In this document: positions 45,993-58,500 of the stretch, piece by piece
Position numbering within the stretch: position 1 is the first letter of the stretch
Layout of the letters: every line of letters starts with the position of its first letter
Source of the DNA: Desmodesmus armatus
Taxonomy: Eukaryota > Chlorophyta > Chlorophyceae > Sphaeropleales > Scenedesmaceae
DNA length: 64,000 nucleotides
NCBI GenBank assembly: GCA_007449985.2
Contig: VIIQ02000621.1
Span: 248,001 to 312,000, forward strand
Direction: 5' to 3'
Position numbers and translations under genes: made by a program
The notes under the pieces: generated by a model
The model's database searches: none
Told to the model about the DNA's origin: nothing
Seen by the model: only the letters and a program-made list of their open reading frames with translations

Positions 45993-46423
45993 GGCGGAGC
46001 TGCTGGTGGTGAGGCCGAGCAATCAACGCAGTCAAGTGGCCAGGAGGTTTATGAAGGATGAAGGGACTTTTGGATGAGAGAGGGCCAACGACAAGGGAGT
46101 GCCAGACACATCAGTGACAGCTGGGACAGCTGGGACAGCGGTGAACAGGCAGCAGGATGATCAGGCGCAAAGCAAACAACATCTTGAGTCACCTACTTCA
46201 GTGACACCTACTTCAGTGACTGCTTGTAAGAAGTGTGACAAGTTGACATTTCGAATTCTATTGATCAGTTGAGTTTGAAATCCTCAACCACCGGGGTAAG
46301 TCCCTACTCAGCCGGATCGTTGGTGGACTTTGTGCAACTTGTTACGCCTCTCCACTGCACACCCAGTGGTATTGTCGTTTCAGCTGCTGCATTGACCTTG
46401 ACGTCAGCTTTACGAAGGCAGGC

Positions 46424-48747
46424 ATGGTGAGCAACCCATGACCCTGGACAGCTGCTTGGTGAGTCTGTAGCCACCCATGGCAAAGACCTTTTTAACTGAT
46501 AGCTTTCCTGATATTGTCTGCTGCAGGCCGTTCCAAGCAGGACGCTGCCAGAGGCATTGACAGCTCAGATCCTGCAGCACGTGCCCCAGCAGCATCGCCT
46601 AAAGCAGTGCGCCCTAGTGTGCAAGGCGTGGGCTGCTTCTGCTGCATTGGTCACAGTCGATGTGGAGCGCCGCCTTGAAGGCATGCCCTTTCATGCTCTT
46701 GCAGCATTTGAAAGGTGGCTTATGCAGCATGCAGGCCAACTCGAGAACCTGCAGCTGTCCTTCGGCGCCCACTCCGAGCGGCAGATGTTGCAGCTGCCCT
46801 TGAATAAGCTGGGAAAGCTGCAGCGGCTAGAGCTTGATGGTTTCATGCTGCGGCTGCCAGGGGACAGGGGTAGCAGCTGGAACCAGTGTTACTGGGACTG
46901 GGACAGGAATACTGATGACAGTGAAGGCACCAGCAGCAGCAGGCAGGAGGGGGAGGAAAAGGAGGGAGAGGAGCGGGAGGAGACCCAAACAGATGCAGGT
47001 GTGCTGCTCCCCTGCCTGCAGCAGCTGCAGCTGTCCAGGGTGCGGCTTGCCAGCACCAGCAGCCTGCAGCAGCTGGCAAATGCCCCAGCTCTCACAAGCC
47101 TCAAGGCTGACAAGGTCGACTTTGTGCAGTCAAGCTGGGCCGGGCACTGTATGGATGGTAGCTCAAGGGCTGCCGCCCAGCAGATGGCAGCGGCTGTGGC
47201 TGTGGCCGACCTGCTGCAGCAGCTGCCCCGGTTGGCAGTCCTGGAGCTGCCAGACTTGCCCATATGTAACACGGCTGTGCAGAACATGGGCGCAATGCAG
47301 GGACTCCACGAAGTGTCTCTGGCACGTGTGCATCCGTTGCCTCCCTGCAACCTGCAGCACCTGCCCAGCAGCATCACACAGCTGTGCTTCCATGGCAACC
47401 GCCACGGCCCCAGCGGGTATGGTACTACACCCAGCCTGCCCCCAAGGCTGCAGCAGCTCTCAGGGCTGCTGCGGCTCCAGCTGGGGGAGTGTGCTGTGCC
47501 GTCAACACTGCTCGGCAGCTTCACGCGCTTGCAGGTACTGCAGCTGGAAGACTGCCTCCTGCTGCCTGATGGGGATGGCGACCATTCGGGGGGCACAGCA
47601 GCGCTGCTGGATGCGCTGGCTGGGATGACCTGCCTGCAGGACTTGCACTTATCAGCCGTGCGGCTCGACAGCATCGGCACAGCCCCCCAGCGGTTTGCCG
47701 CCATGACAGCGTCCACCCAGCTCACACGGCTTGTCCTGAGGTCAAGGCATGACACCCCACTGCCGTTGGGTGCAGCGCAATACATGTTCCCAGCCGGCCG
47801 GCCACTGCCACTGCTGCAGCACTTGGTCATAAGCCCGCTGCTCAATGACTGGGATAACTTTGATGAAGACGCAGGGTGCATTGATAGTGCCGACATTGGA
47901 TGCATCGCCAGCTGCTGCCAAGGGCTGCAGTGGCTGGAGATACCGTTGTGTGTGCTGCCGTTCACCGACCTGACTGTGCTGCTGCAGCTGCCGCCCAGCT
48001 GCAGATCCCTCACGGTTGGGGGTGATGCAATCAGGCAGGCAGCAATGCCTGTGCTGGCGCAGCTGACACAGCTGACATATCTCTGTGTGCGCAACACGCC
48101 AGGGTTCAAGGATGCTGAACTTGAGCCCCTGGCAAACTTAGAACTGGAGCACTTGTATGTACACAATTCAGGTCTCAGTGATGTCGTCAGCGAGGGCGGG
48201 AACCTTGATGTAAGGTCGTCCTTCCGTAAGGTGAGTGGTGCACTGACTGACTGCAAGGCAGCCCAATCACGCATGTCGTGAATGCGACTGTGTGCTACCT
48301 GCAAGGCAACCCAGTTCCGCATTGCTCAGCAGCTGTGGGCCAACAACAGCCCAACTACTAGTATTACAGGCGTGGTGAATAGCTTTCTGTCTTGGTTTAC
48401 AGCGCCTTGCTTGGTGCCTGCAGTCTCCCATCGCACCACACCCACGTCTACCAACCTTTGGCATCACGGGGAGCCGCAGCCACTCTAAAAAAACACTGCC
48501 GCAATACCTGCCCGCCCTGGCCTAAATTGCTGCCCTGATTTTGACAATGTCGTTGCAGGGTTCAGTGTCGGAGCAGCTGGAGGCCCTGTGTGATCGCAGC
48601 CCCGTGTGTGCACCAATGCGGCTCAGGCGGCAGCGTGAGGCCAATCAGCGACTGCAGCAGGAGCTGTCACGCAGTCAGGCAGAGGTTCGGCGGCTGCAAC
48701 AGCAGCTGAAGGCGGCGCGCGGTGCTGCTGGCTGCCGCAAGGGCTGA
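46424..48747 (+). CDS. F-box/leucine-rich repeat protein
   Basis: Probable substrate-recognition subunit of an SCF ubiquitin ligase. The F-box is at the N-terminus: LPEALTAQILQHVPQQHRLKQCALVCKAW. It is followed by many Leu-rich repeats (LENLQLSF, LQRLELDGF, LQQLQLSRVRLAS, LTSLKADKV, LAVLELPDLP, LRLQLGECAVP, LQVLQLEDC, LQDLHLSAVRL, LTRLVLRS, LTYLCVRN), interrupted by an acidic/Ser loop at 46900-46990. Main exon 46527-48230 and last exon 48559-48747 join in phase 0. The last exon adds a short coiled coil (REANQRLQQELSRSQAEVRRLQQQLKAA). The start is inferred: an ATG at 46424 followed directly by GTGAGC could be spliced to GCC at 46527, making a first exon with one coding codon. Total about 631 residues. 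F-box/LRR genes form large families in these algae. Confidence 0.8.
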
Positions 48748-51151
48748 CCAGCTGCTGCAGCAGCCTGTATTGCAGCCCCCTGACGGTGTTAGCTGCATTG
48801 ATGCACATGTAGTGTGTTGGCAAGAGACGTTGGTGCCTTGAATCTGATATGTATTGCACTGGCTGTTGTGTGGTGGCAGTTGTTTGAGTTATCACGCTCT
48901 TCAAGGTGCATATGGTTGTTGTTAGCAGCTTGGACCTGCTGACTTTGTCGGTGCGTTGTGAGTTGTGATCAGCTTTGCATTGCCCTAGTTGCTGTTTACC
49001 TGTTCGCCCCCAGTTGCTGAGTGTTCTGTTGTGTGGAGCGACCAGACACTATACTCCATGTGCATCTGCTGCTGTGTGGCTGGGATGGCAACGCACTGGC
49101 AACGCACTGTGGGATTGGATGCATTGCCCCAAGGTGACTATGTTTTATGGGCAGCCAGTCTGCTGCACCATTGTGCTGTGCCGTGCTGTGTGATGAGACA
49201 TGAGTGTCTCAAAAATTGGCTTTACTAGCAGTGATCCTCTTGGAGTGGCTCCAGTGCGCTTAACTGTGTTTCCAGAAAGCAATGACACCAGGTGCAAGCA
49301 CTGCACTCTGCAACTGCAAGGGGCAACATCCAGATACAACGCCCGTTATGACACGTTCGTGTACACAGCAGGGCGGATGGGGAAAGCAGCGTAGAGGAAT
49401 TCGCAAGAGTCGCCGCTGTTCTGCAGGTATGTTCCTTGTGCTTTTGCAGGCAGAGTGTTGCTATTGTTGACATCAGCCCAGCCCAGCTCAGCAGGAGGAA
49501 CAGCCAGCCTGACCCAGCACCGATGATCACAGTGGAGCTTTGATGCAACATCCAGCCCAGCAGGAGGACAGCAACTGGCCAGGCACCTTCAGGTCACAGT
49601 GAGCCAAGGGTTTGGGGGCCCCGAAGCTCGTTTAGCTTCAGCTGCACATGCATATGCATCACTTACTACTTCTTTTCGTTGACAGACACGGCAGCTTCAG
49701 CCTCTGCGATCTTATTACAACAAGAGTCGCCAGGCAGATATCGATCCAGATCTACCATTCTGGTGTCTGGGTTTGATAGAGCAACAGCAAACCGCAAAGA
49801 ACTGACATCCATCTGCCCTCGACGTTCTGTGTTAATCTGAGAGCAACCATGAAGGGCTGAAACTCTTGAGGTATGATGACTCATGGAGGTTGTGTGAAAG
49901 TTTGACATGGGTCTCCAAGCTCTGAGCTTGGTCCAGGACAAGGTGAAGCATGTTATGTTCTAAGATCATAACTGAGAGCACCGAGATCATCCTGCAATCA
50001 GCTGGTGGTAATGCTCACTCACAGTACTGCCAGCCTGTCGAGACCTGCTCCTGTCCCCCTTGCAATGTGGGCACCTTCGATGAGGCAATGCTGCTGCCGG
50101 CACTCAGCTTTGGCGTCGTCACGTTACAGAGTATGGTCCACGCTGTCCACCAGCAGTGTCATGCCCTCCATCACCTTCGTCAGCCCTGAGGTGTCACTGG
50201 AGACCCCATGACCCTTCGTGCAGGTCTTGACCAGAGCTGAGAGCACAGCAGCAGTCCAAAGCGTATCAAGCATAGTCAGCATACCATCTGGTCAAATTAC
50301 CATACAGTAAGTAATGCTTTTTTGTGGAGAATGGCGCTTCACTCCCCACTGTAGGGCCAGGACAGCAACTACCCGGTGTGCTGTGTGCAGGCTTGGCAAG
50401 CCTCCAACGTGCGCTGACCCCTTCACTCCAAAGCCAAACATGATGTAGTGTGTGATGCAACACATGCGTGTACAACTGTGATTGCAGGCCACTCTGTGAG
50501 GGTGATGTGCAGGGAGCAGCTCTCCTGCTCGTCCGCGCATTTGCAGGGACAGCAGAGGCCGTCAAGCTTGATGAAGCACTGTGAGTGCCCCAACAGTGAC
50601 AATCACGCAAGCTTTGGCAGTAGGTCAAGCAAGCAGTGGCAGTTGAGCTGACAGCAGCAACAGCAATGCAGGCCCTGTGAGTGCCCCAGCATGCATCCAG
50701 TGACAGCTGTGCAACAGTTGTCAATAGCAGTGCAACAGTCATCAATCATCACTTGTCAGTGCATTCAAAGCACACTTGGCTAAGCTTTTGTACTGAGAGC
50801 TCTCCAACATGCACAAGCACAGCTATGCAATCAGCTGGGCTGATGCAGCGAGAGTGGCCCAGAGTGCTGGTGCTGCACTAGGAAGTGTGCCGCAGCATCC
50901 CCACCTCTCATGAAGCTGTGCAATCGGCCTGAAACAAGCGGCCTGTTGACGTGTCACTAGCAGCAACGGCGCTGCTGCTCCCGCGCTTGCGTGCCTGCAT
51001 TGCGACATCTTTCAGCTTGACCTAATTCAACCGACAGCCTGCCAATGCTACACGTGGCCTGGCATGGGGAGACACTAATAGACAAGTCACACAAGCCCAC
51101 CCCTGCCGCTTGTACTGCCTGCCCTGTTTGTACTGCCTGTCTTGTGCGCAG
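48748..51151. other. Mostly intergenic region, with possible unresolved minus-strand exons
   Basis: About 2.4 kb. On the minus strand 49666-49836 looks like a real last exon (acceptor CTCTCAG, then INTERRGQMDVSSLRFAVAL and a stop). Candidate upstream pieces occur near 50110-50190 (SGLTKVMEGMTLLVDSVDH) and 50500-50582 (Cys-rich FIKLDGLCCPCKCADEQ). I could not chain them into one phase-consistent model, nor name a family. The first exon(s) of the plus-strand GNAT gene must also lie here. Confidence 0.3.
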
Positions 51152-52186
51152 CAAGTATATGCAGGAGCGGCTGCAGCGAGCAGAAACTGGCTCAGGCCTG
51201 ACACTTGTAGCCCGGCTGGTACCCACAGGTGCGGTGCTGACGACACCCCCCTCTCTCATCACGCTATTTCAATAAGCCCCCCCCCCCACCCCCACCCCCG
51301 AGCATGCGCAGTGGGCTGCATCTGCATGTATGTGTCACGTATGTGCACGCATGGACGAATGTGTAAGACCCTGAGCTTGAAGATAACTGTGTGTGGACTG
51401 AGGACCCCTGGGCCCCAACCCAGGGGAGCGACAGAGCTGGGGCAGCTGCTGCTATGCTTCCATCGCCTGCATGCATTGCAAATGGGCGTATTGAACTGCG
51501 TCCTAGAGGCTGTGGTCGCGTGATGTGTCTGTTGTTGCTGTTCTCCTGCCGCGCAGACCCTGCCTTGTTGCCGCCTGGCAAGGACAGCCGGTTAGTTGGC
51601 ACCGTCAGCTTGAGCTTTGATGCAAGCAGCAGAGAGACATTCGACAGCCTGGCGCCGCCAGAGGATGAAGCCTACCTTGCCAATATGGCTGTAGACCCCA
51701 AGTTCCGCAGGTGTGCAAGCCCGCAACATGGGTAGCAGACTGCAGCTGCTGCCCTCACTTGGTAGCATGCTTGGGGGAGCAGTCGCTGCCTTTGCCCCGC
51801 CTGCTATCCCCTCTCCTCCTCCTTTGTACCCAGGCTCATGCGTGTTGTCACTGTTGCTTTGACAGTGCACTTTGTCAATATGCGTACTCCAAGCTGACAA
51901 GTTCTCACATGTGTGCTGCTGCCTGCTGGCTTACAGGCAGGGTATTGCGCGGGCCATGTTGGTGGCTTGTGACGAGGCAGTGCAGCAACGCAGTCAACTA
52001 TCCATATGGCTACATGTACGGCAGTCAGATGCAGCAGCACAGCAGTTGTATGCAGGGTTTGACTACAAAGAGCAGGGTAGGGATAAGCCCAAAGTGGGCT
52101 TCTTTGGCTTTGGGAGCAGCGGCAGCAAGGGAAGCCCCCGGATTCTGCTGCAGCGCAGCTTGTCAACGCCCCAAGGAACAGTTTAA
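51152..52186 (+). CDS. GNAT-family N-acetyltransferase (5' end unresolved)
   Basis: Acetyl-CoA-dependent N-acetyltransferase. Three exons join in phase: 51152-51228, 51557-51710 and 51937-52186. Central strands are LVGTVSLSFD and AYLANMAVDPKFRR, the latter being the beta4 strand that precedes the acetyl-CoA loop. The P-loop-like motif A, R-R-Q-G-I-A, is formed across the last intron (RR then QGIARAMLVACDEA). Motif B is LSIWLHVRQSDAAAQQLYAGFDYKEQG, the usual N/D..A..LY...GF pattern. The C-terminus PRILLQRSL is typical of plant and algal GNATs. The first shown exon begins in phase 2 after an acceptor (GCGCAG), so 5' exon(s), probably with an organelle-targeting region, lie upstream of 51152. 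Substrate is unknown; several plastid plant GNATs look similar. Confidence 0.75.
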
Positions 52187-52503
52187 CATGTTTTTGTGTG
52201 GGACAATGTGCTTGAGAACGCTGAGAGAGGGTACTGAGGCACAGAACATACGGTACTGGGGTGGTGGGTGCCACTGGGTGGTTGCACCATGGGTGAGAGG
52301 GGGGGGGTATCGTGCACAGCTAATGAAGGCTACGCCTCGTCTCTTGTCCAATTGCCTTTTTCTGGTCGAATAATGCTTGAAACACAACCGTTCAATGCAC
52401 ACAGCTGCTGAGGTTTGTGTGCACTCACTCAACCAACTCAAACTCAGAGCTCAACTCAACTCAACTCAAGAGAGAAGACGGGGTCGGACACGTTTGTCTG
52501 GGC

Positions 52504-55500
52504 ATGAGCTCTCTCGGTCAATGTGATAAATCAGTGCATTTGAGACGTTATGTCGTCGGCATGAGCTCTCTCATGCTCCACACAGAGGAACAGCAGAACA
52601 TCAGCAGCTCGCTACAAGCTGCATCAGACGACGACTTTCAGATATCAGAACTCTCAGATGATGATGATGATGCCGATGAAGATGTCGAGCTGGATGAAGC
52701 ATCAGCTGATGCTCCTTGGTGTCATGAGAGTGCGCTTGTGCTCTTGCACTTGCTTCAGCTGCACATCCCACCCAGGGGTAGGGGAGCTCACTATCAAGCG
52801 GTTTGTGTTCATGTGCAACAGGTGGACCTTTCCCTCCACCCAGCAGCACTCCAGCACGACCCACAGCGAGCACAACAGCTGCCGAGGTAAGGGGTGGGTG
52901 TTGCTCATATGCTCTCTCGATTGCATGTCTGCACATACTGCACCATACCTGTACTGACGTCTCTTCCCTGCTACAGGCTGGTGCAGAAACTGTGGAGCAA
53001 GCGCCTCGCAAGAGGCGGCGTGTGGCCACACCTGCACATGAGTCCATTCACACACAGCCAGACAGCAGCCAGGGTGTCATGGGGCAAGATCAGCAGTCGC
53101 AGCAGCACCATGCTGCAACCAGCAAGCGAGCACGGCTGAGCCCAGCAGCTGCTCAGCACACACATGGCAGGCAGCACACGCCGCCAGCAGCGGTCACCTG
53201 GGCTGGCGCAGCGGCAGCAGGTGCTGCTGCAGGTTTAGCAGCCGCCAGTCACATCAGTGTGGCCTCCCCTACCAGGAGGGGTCAGCGCAAGCAGCGGCAG
53301 CAGCAGGAGAAGCAGGAGGGGCAGCAACAGCTGAAGCAGCAGCAGCAGAAGCTGATGTCGCCTCCACCCCCTCGCCAGGCACGGCAGCAGCGGCCCAAGC
53401 CCAGGCAGCCATCTCCTGGCCAGCTGCGCCAACAGCAGCAGCAGCAGCAGCTGGTGTCGCCCCACAAGCACGCCACGCGGTCAGCTGCTCGATCACAGGC
53501 CACTGCTGCTGCTGCAGTGGGGGGCTGCTCCCCGAGCTTCTCGGGACTTTCAGGACTTTCGAGCCTGGCAGCAGCATCCAGCACAGCCGCCGCCAGCACT
53601 GCAGGGGACACAGCAGCAGGGGATGACGAGAGCGAGGCGATTTGCCTGCGCACGCGCAGCAAGCACCCCATTGCTGAGCAGGAGTTTGACCCAGACATGT
53701 TTGACCGGCTGTTGGCTGAGTTTGACCCTGATCTGGAGCCACTGCTGGATGAGGAGATGTATCAGCACTTCCTGCAGGTAGGCTCAGCATGTTGGGGGCC
53801 AGGTGGGGAAAAAAGGAGCTAGGCAAGGCGGAGGGAAGTCCCATGGGGTGCTGGTGCCGGTGCTGGTGTAGTGCTGGGCAAAGTAAGGACAGTTGTTCCA
53901 GAGAACCATAACGGTGGCCAGGCTTGTGTGTATGAAAGCATTGTACCTACCAGCTTGTGCTAAGCATCTGTTGGTGCTTGAGTAATGCCCTTCGCCTGCT
54001 GCTACAACTGCTGCCGTATTGACAGACGCTGCAAGATGACCCCTCATATGGAGCCATTGCTCCAGACACTGGGCCCGACTCAGCAGCAGCTGCAGCACAC
54101 GCAGCAAGCACTGCCACCCAGCCACCTCAAGCAGCAGCACCACAGGCTGGCAGCCTGACCGCAGCAGGCGCCGCGGCCCGCCAGCCGGGCACGCCTGCAG
54201 CCGCCGCCGCAGGCACTGCCGCGGCGGCCCAGCTGCTGCCACTGCAGCCGCCGCCGTTGCCGCTGCTGCCGTTGGGTGGTTTCACTGTTGATGATGACGA
54301 TGATGAGGAGTTTATGCTGGACCCCTTGGATTGGCTGCTAGATGATGAAGCGGATGTTGTGGAAGAGGAGGCTCTGCTCAGGTTTGTGGAGCCCTCTGTT
54401 GAGGCCCTCAGCAATGCGGCAGCAGCAGAGGGTCCTGCTCCCACCGCGGCTGCTGCTCGCGGCAGGCGCTCGCAGCGCGAGGCGGCGCGGCGCGCTGCGG
54501 AGCGCATCGCTGCCAAGCAGCAGCAGGAGTGGCTGCTGCAGCAACAGCAGCAGCAGCAGCTCCAGGAGCAGCCAGTGCAGATGCTGCTGGTGCCGGGGTT
54601 TGACGCTGGTGCAGGCAGTAGCTTGCTGCAGGAGCAGGAGCCAGTGCAGCAGGCAGCCCTGCTGCCTCTAATTCCCGCAGTGGCTGCAGGCGACATGCAG
54701 CAGCTGCAGCAGCCGGTGCCGCTAACAGGCACAGCAGTACTGCAGCATGCAGGACTAGCTGGCAGTGCTGGCCAGGCAGCTGCTGACGACCCCAGCTTTT
54801 GGGGCCTGACAGCAATGCAGCACATGCAGGAGGGTGCAGCAGAGGGTGCATGGGGTGGGTGTCAGGCATGGCCCTTGGGGTCCAGCCAGCAGCAGCAGGA
54901 GGAGGGCGGGCAGGAGGACGGTGGCAGCCCTGCAGCGTCTGTGCTGACCATCCGTGCTGAGCAGCTGCAGCAGCTCTACCAGCAGATCTCGCTACACACG
55001 CAGCTGCTGACGCAGCTGTACGTGATGACAGTGCTGGACCCGTCTCCCTCAGCACAGCTCATGGCATCTGCTGCAGGACAGATGCTGGAGCAGATCCGGC
55101 GCATGCATGCGACCTCAACTGACAGCGTGCGAGGGCAGCAGCTGGGGCAGCTGGTGCAGCATGCCTTTCAGGAGGCTGCCAGCACGTGCGGTGCTGAAGG
55201 CGTGTCAGCGCCGTTTGCAGTTCAGAGGCTTAGGATGGTCCGCCAGCCACGCTTGGCGGTATGGCAGCCGCCCATCAGCGACATGCAGTGAGTGCCATCA
55301 GTAAGGCTGCACGTCGCTTTTCTTTAGGTGATCCTTGCCACATGATCAGTGACGTGTGACTGGGTGCATGCATCATGCAGAGCAAATTTGAGCGGCCTCA
55401 CGAGCGTGTGCTCACTGGGTGCGACGGGCTGCATGTGTGTTCCACTCCATCTACATGTGTAAGACCAGTGGGACGATCTGCTTTCAGGAGCTTAGCCAGG

Positions 55501-58500
55501 CGGGGTGTCAAGTTGGGCACTTGGGATTTTGGAACATGATTGACCGCTGAATAGCACTGCTGGCAGCGTTGCTGTGAGAACGCACAGCCCTGCTGTAGGT
55601 GCCAGGAAGAAGCTGAGGTGCTGCACAGCTGGGACGGCGAGGCTCGGATACAGGGGGTGGGCCGGTGTTCCACGTGTAGTGCAGTGTGCATGCGGCATGT
55701 GTTGACGCTTGTCTTGCGAATCAGCAGGTATGTCATGATGATCAGTCAAAATGATGGCATGCTGGTCTTGAAAATTGTGGGTTGTGCCACTTGTGTGTGT
55801 GTGCAGGACAATCTGGGACACAAGCCCCTTGAGGCAGCTGGACAATGCAGTGCAGAAGCTGCAGGTGAGCAGCGCTGGAGGCCAGCATGATCTATGCTAG
55901 GATTCCCGCCAAAATCAGCACGCAGTTTTTTTGCAGCCTGGGCTGATGCCCACTGCAAGTCATGGTGCATCATGGTTGCAGGCGCTGTGGTATGTGTAGT
56001 AGATGCAGCTGCCCCTCAAGTGCTGTGCTATTGTGCGATGCCATATTGCGTGCTGATGTGCGACACTGTGGTTCTGTATGTGTGTGCACTCCTGCCCGCA
56101 CAGCTCATGCAACCCCCGGAGGTCTCGATTGTGCAAGCTATGCTGGACAGGGTTGAGCAGTCTGCACCTCGCCGAGGCCACAAGAGGCCTGAGAGCAGTG
56201 CCGCCAGGGTGAAGAAGAGCAAGCAGCTTGAGTCGTACATGAGCAAGGTCGGTGCAGCGGCTGTGCCAGCAGCATGAAAGCCTATAAGCACATTACAGCA
56301 AAAGATGGAATGAGACTCAGGAGTCTGAGAATGAGGACAGATGTGTTGCAGAGAGCCTACAAGCAAAGCTTGCTTGCAGGGTCCACGATGTGGTGGCACA
56401 CAGGGCATGTGGCCAGTGTAACAAGTGTACGAACACTGATGCGGTGTTGCTCGTCGTGTGTTGAGTTGTGTCCTGTCGTGTCCTGCAGCTGCTGCATGCC
56501 GTGCTGGGGGATGCCAAGCCAACTTTTGACTTGGTCGCCTGGCCCCGCATAGTCCTGCAGCCACGCAAGGACTGGAGCCCTGCTGAGGACAGCCTGCTGT
56601 GGCTGGGTGTCCTGAGGTGCGCACTCAGTGATTGACAAACCGACTGACTGGTCATCCTCAATTGTTCTGTTTTGTCCCTTGATCGGGGCCGCTGGGCTGT
56701 GCCGTTGACTCTCAGTGTGCCTCGCTGCGTGTGAACCACCACTGGCAGTCTTTGTTCAGCGCAGAGCAAATCATGCACAGCTCCCAGCGGCAGTACAGAG
56801 TCAATGAGTGCAGTCTGTCCTGCGAACAGCAACCATGCATACTTGCAGACACACACACCTCTGATATTCAGGTGTTGCTATGCGCATGCCTTGCAGGTTC
56901 ACCTCTGCCCTGACACCGTTCAGCGTGGTCACTACCTGCATCTCTACTGGGCTGCTGCCAGCACGGCCTGCGCAATCCATCAGGAAGCGCTTTGAAAACC
57001 TTGTCAGTGAGTCCCAGCACAGCTTCCAACCTGTGCATGCTGGCAGCACACATGCACAGGCTGGTAACCCACGCACAAGGATCAGCTGCCATACTGACAT
57101 CGAATGAAATGATCATGCTTTGTCTATACACAGAGCTACACATGCCCACACACATACACAGTGTATTGCCTACCTGGGCGTAACTGGCGCCACTGACCTG
57201 CTGGCTTGCTCCTGCAGTCCGCAAGGACCCCACCGCCGAGCTGGTCCTGTCCTTTGCACTCATCGGTGACGAGGGCCCTGCAGCATGGCAGACACCCGCA
57301 GCAGAGGACAGCCCCGCAGTGGCCGCATCAGCACAGCAGCAGCCACGGTCCACGCAGGCGCGTGGACGCCGCAGCAGCCGCAGTGCAGGTCTAGCTGGCA
57401 TCACAGCACAAACAGATGACCAGGAAGAGGACTGGGACATGGGTAGCGATGCCGGTCCGAACAGCGGCGGCTCCGCCTCCCTGCAAAAGCGACCCAAAGG
57501 CGCGTTCTGGGCAGCAGGGGAGCTGGGCGCTGCCCTGACAGCCGCTTTTGCTATGGAAGAGTACGGCAGCAGCTTGTCAGGGACAGCGGCGGCTGCGGCG
57601 GCAAGCGCGCTGCTGGGCACTGGCAGCGCAGCAGACCCGGCAGACTCGGCGGCGGCTGCGGCAGCTGGCGCACCCGCGGCACCTGCAGCCGGCAAGCAGC
57701 TGCTGCACAGCGTGGTGACTCAAGCAGTGGACAGGCTGCCCATGCTCCTGCCGTGTCCGGTGGAGATGCCGTCAGCGGCTTGCCTGCGGCGCAGGGGCTG
57801 GTCGGCAGCTTTGAGTGCCCGCCAGGCTGGACAGCAGATGCTGATGGCCCTGGCTGCTCGCCACATACTGGGCGCTGACGCTCCCCTAGACACCTACCTG
57901 TCAGAGGCCGCAGCTGACCCTTCCCTGTCGTTGGCAACAGCGGCTGATGTGCGCCTGTCAGAGGCCGCGGTCGATGATCCCATGTCAGCAGCTGCATGGG
58001 ATGATCCCCTTGGTTCTGCAGATGCAGATGCAGCAGCAGCACAAGGACCAGCATTTGCTGCCGCCGCTGCTGCTGCGGAGCTGGAGCAGCCCCTGACAGC
58101 TGCTGTTGCTGCTTGCATAGGTGCAGCACCAGCAGCATTTGATGACATTGATGCGCTGGTAGACCATGCTGTGCAGCAGGAAGTGTTGCGGCAGCAGCAG
58201 CGGCAGCAGGGGTCCTGTCCAGATCCTTTGTCAGGGGCGCTGGCAGCCCCTGCAGGCACCCACCAAATAGACGGTGCGCAAGTGCGGCAGGAGCAGTCAG
58301 GGAGGTCCACTTGCGGGTCTGCTTCACCTCGCAAACAGCTGCAGCTGCAACAGCAGCAAGGAGGGGCCACAGACCTGCACGGCAATCAAGCGCGCCAGCT
58401 TGAAGCCGGGAGCCAGCAGCAGGCAGCAGACGAGGGGCAGCAGCAGCAGCATGAGGGACAGCCATGTCCTGCACAGCAGCAGGTACATGACACCCAGCAG

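Noticed and set aside
46889..48322. 477-codon open frame on the minus strand
   Set aside because: Antisense to the F-box/LRR exon; it is Ser/Cys-rich with no domain, while the plus strand gives clear LRRs and an F-box.
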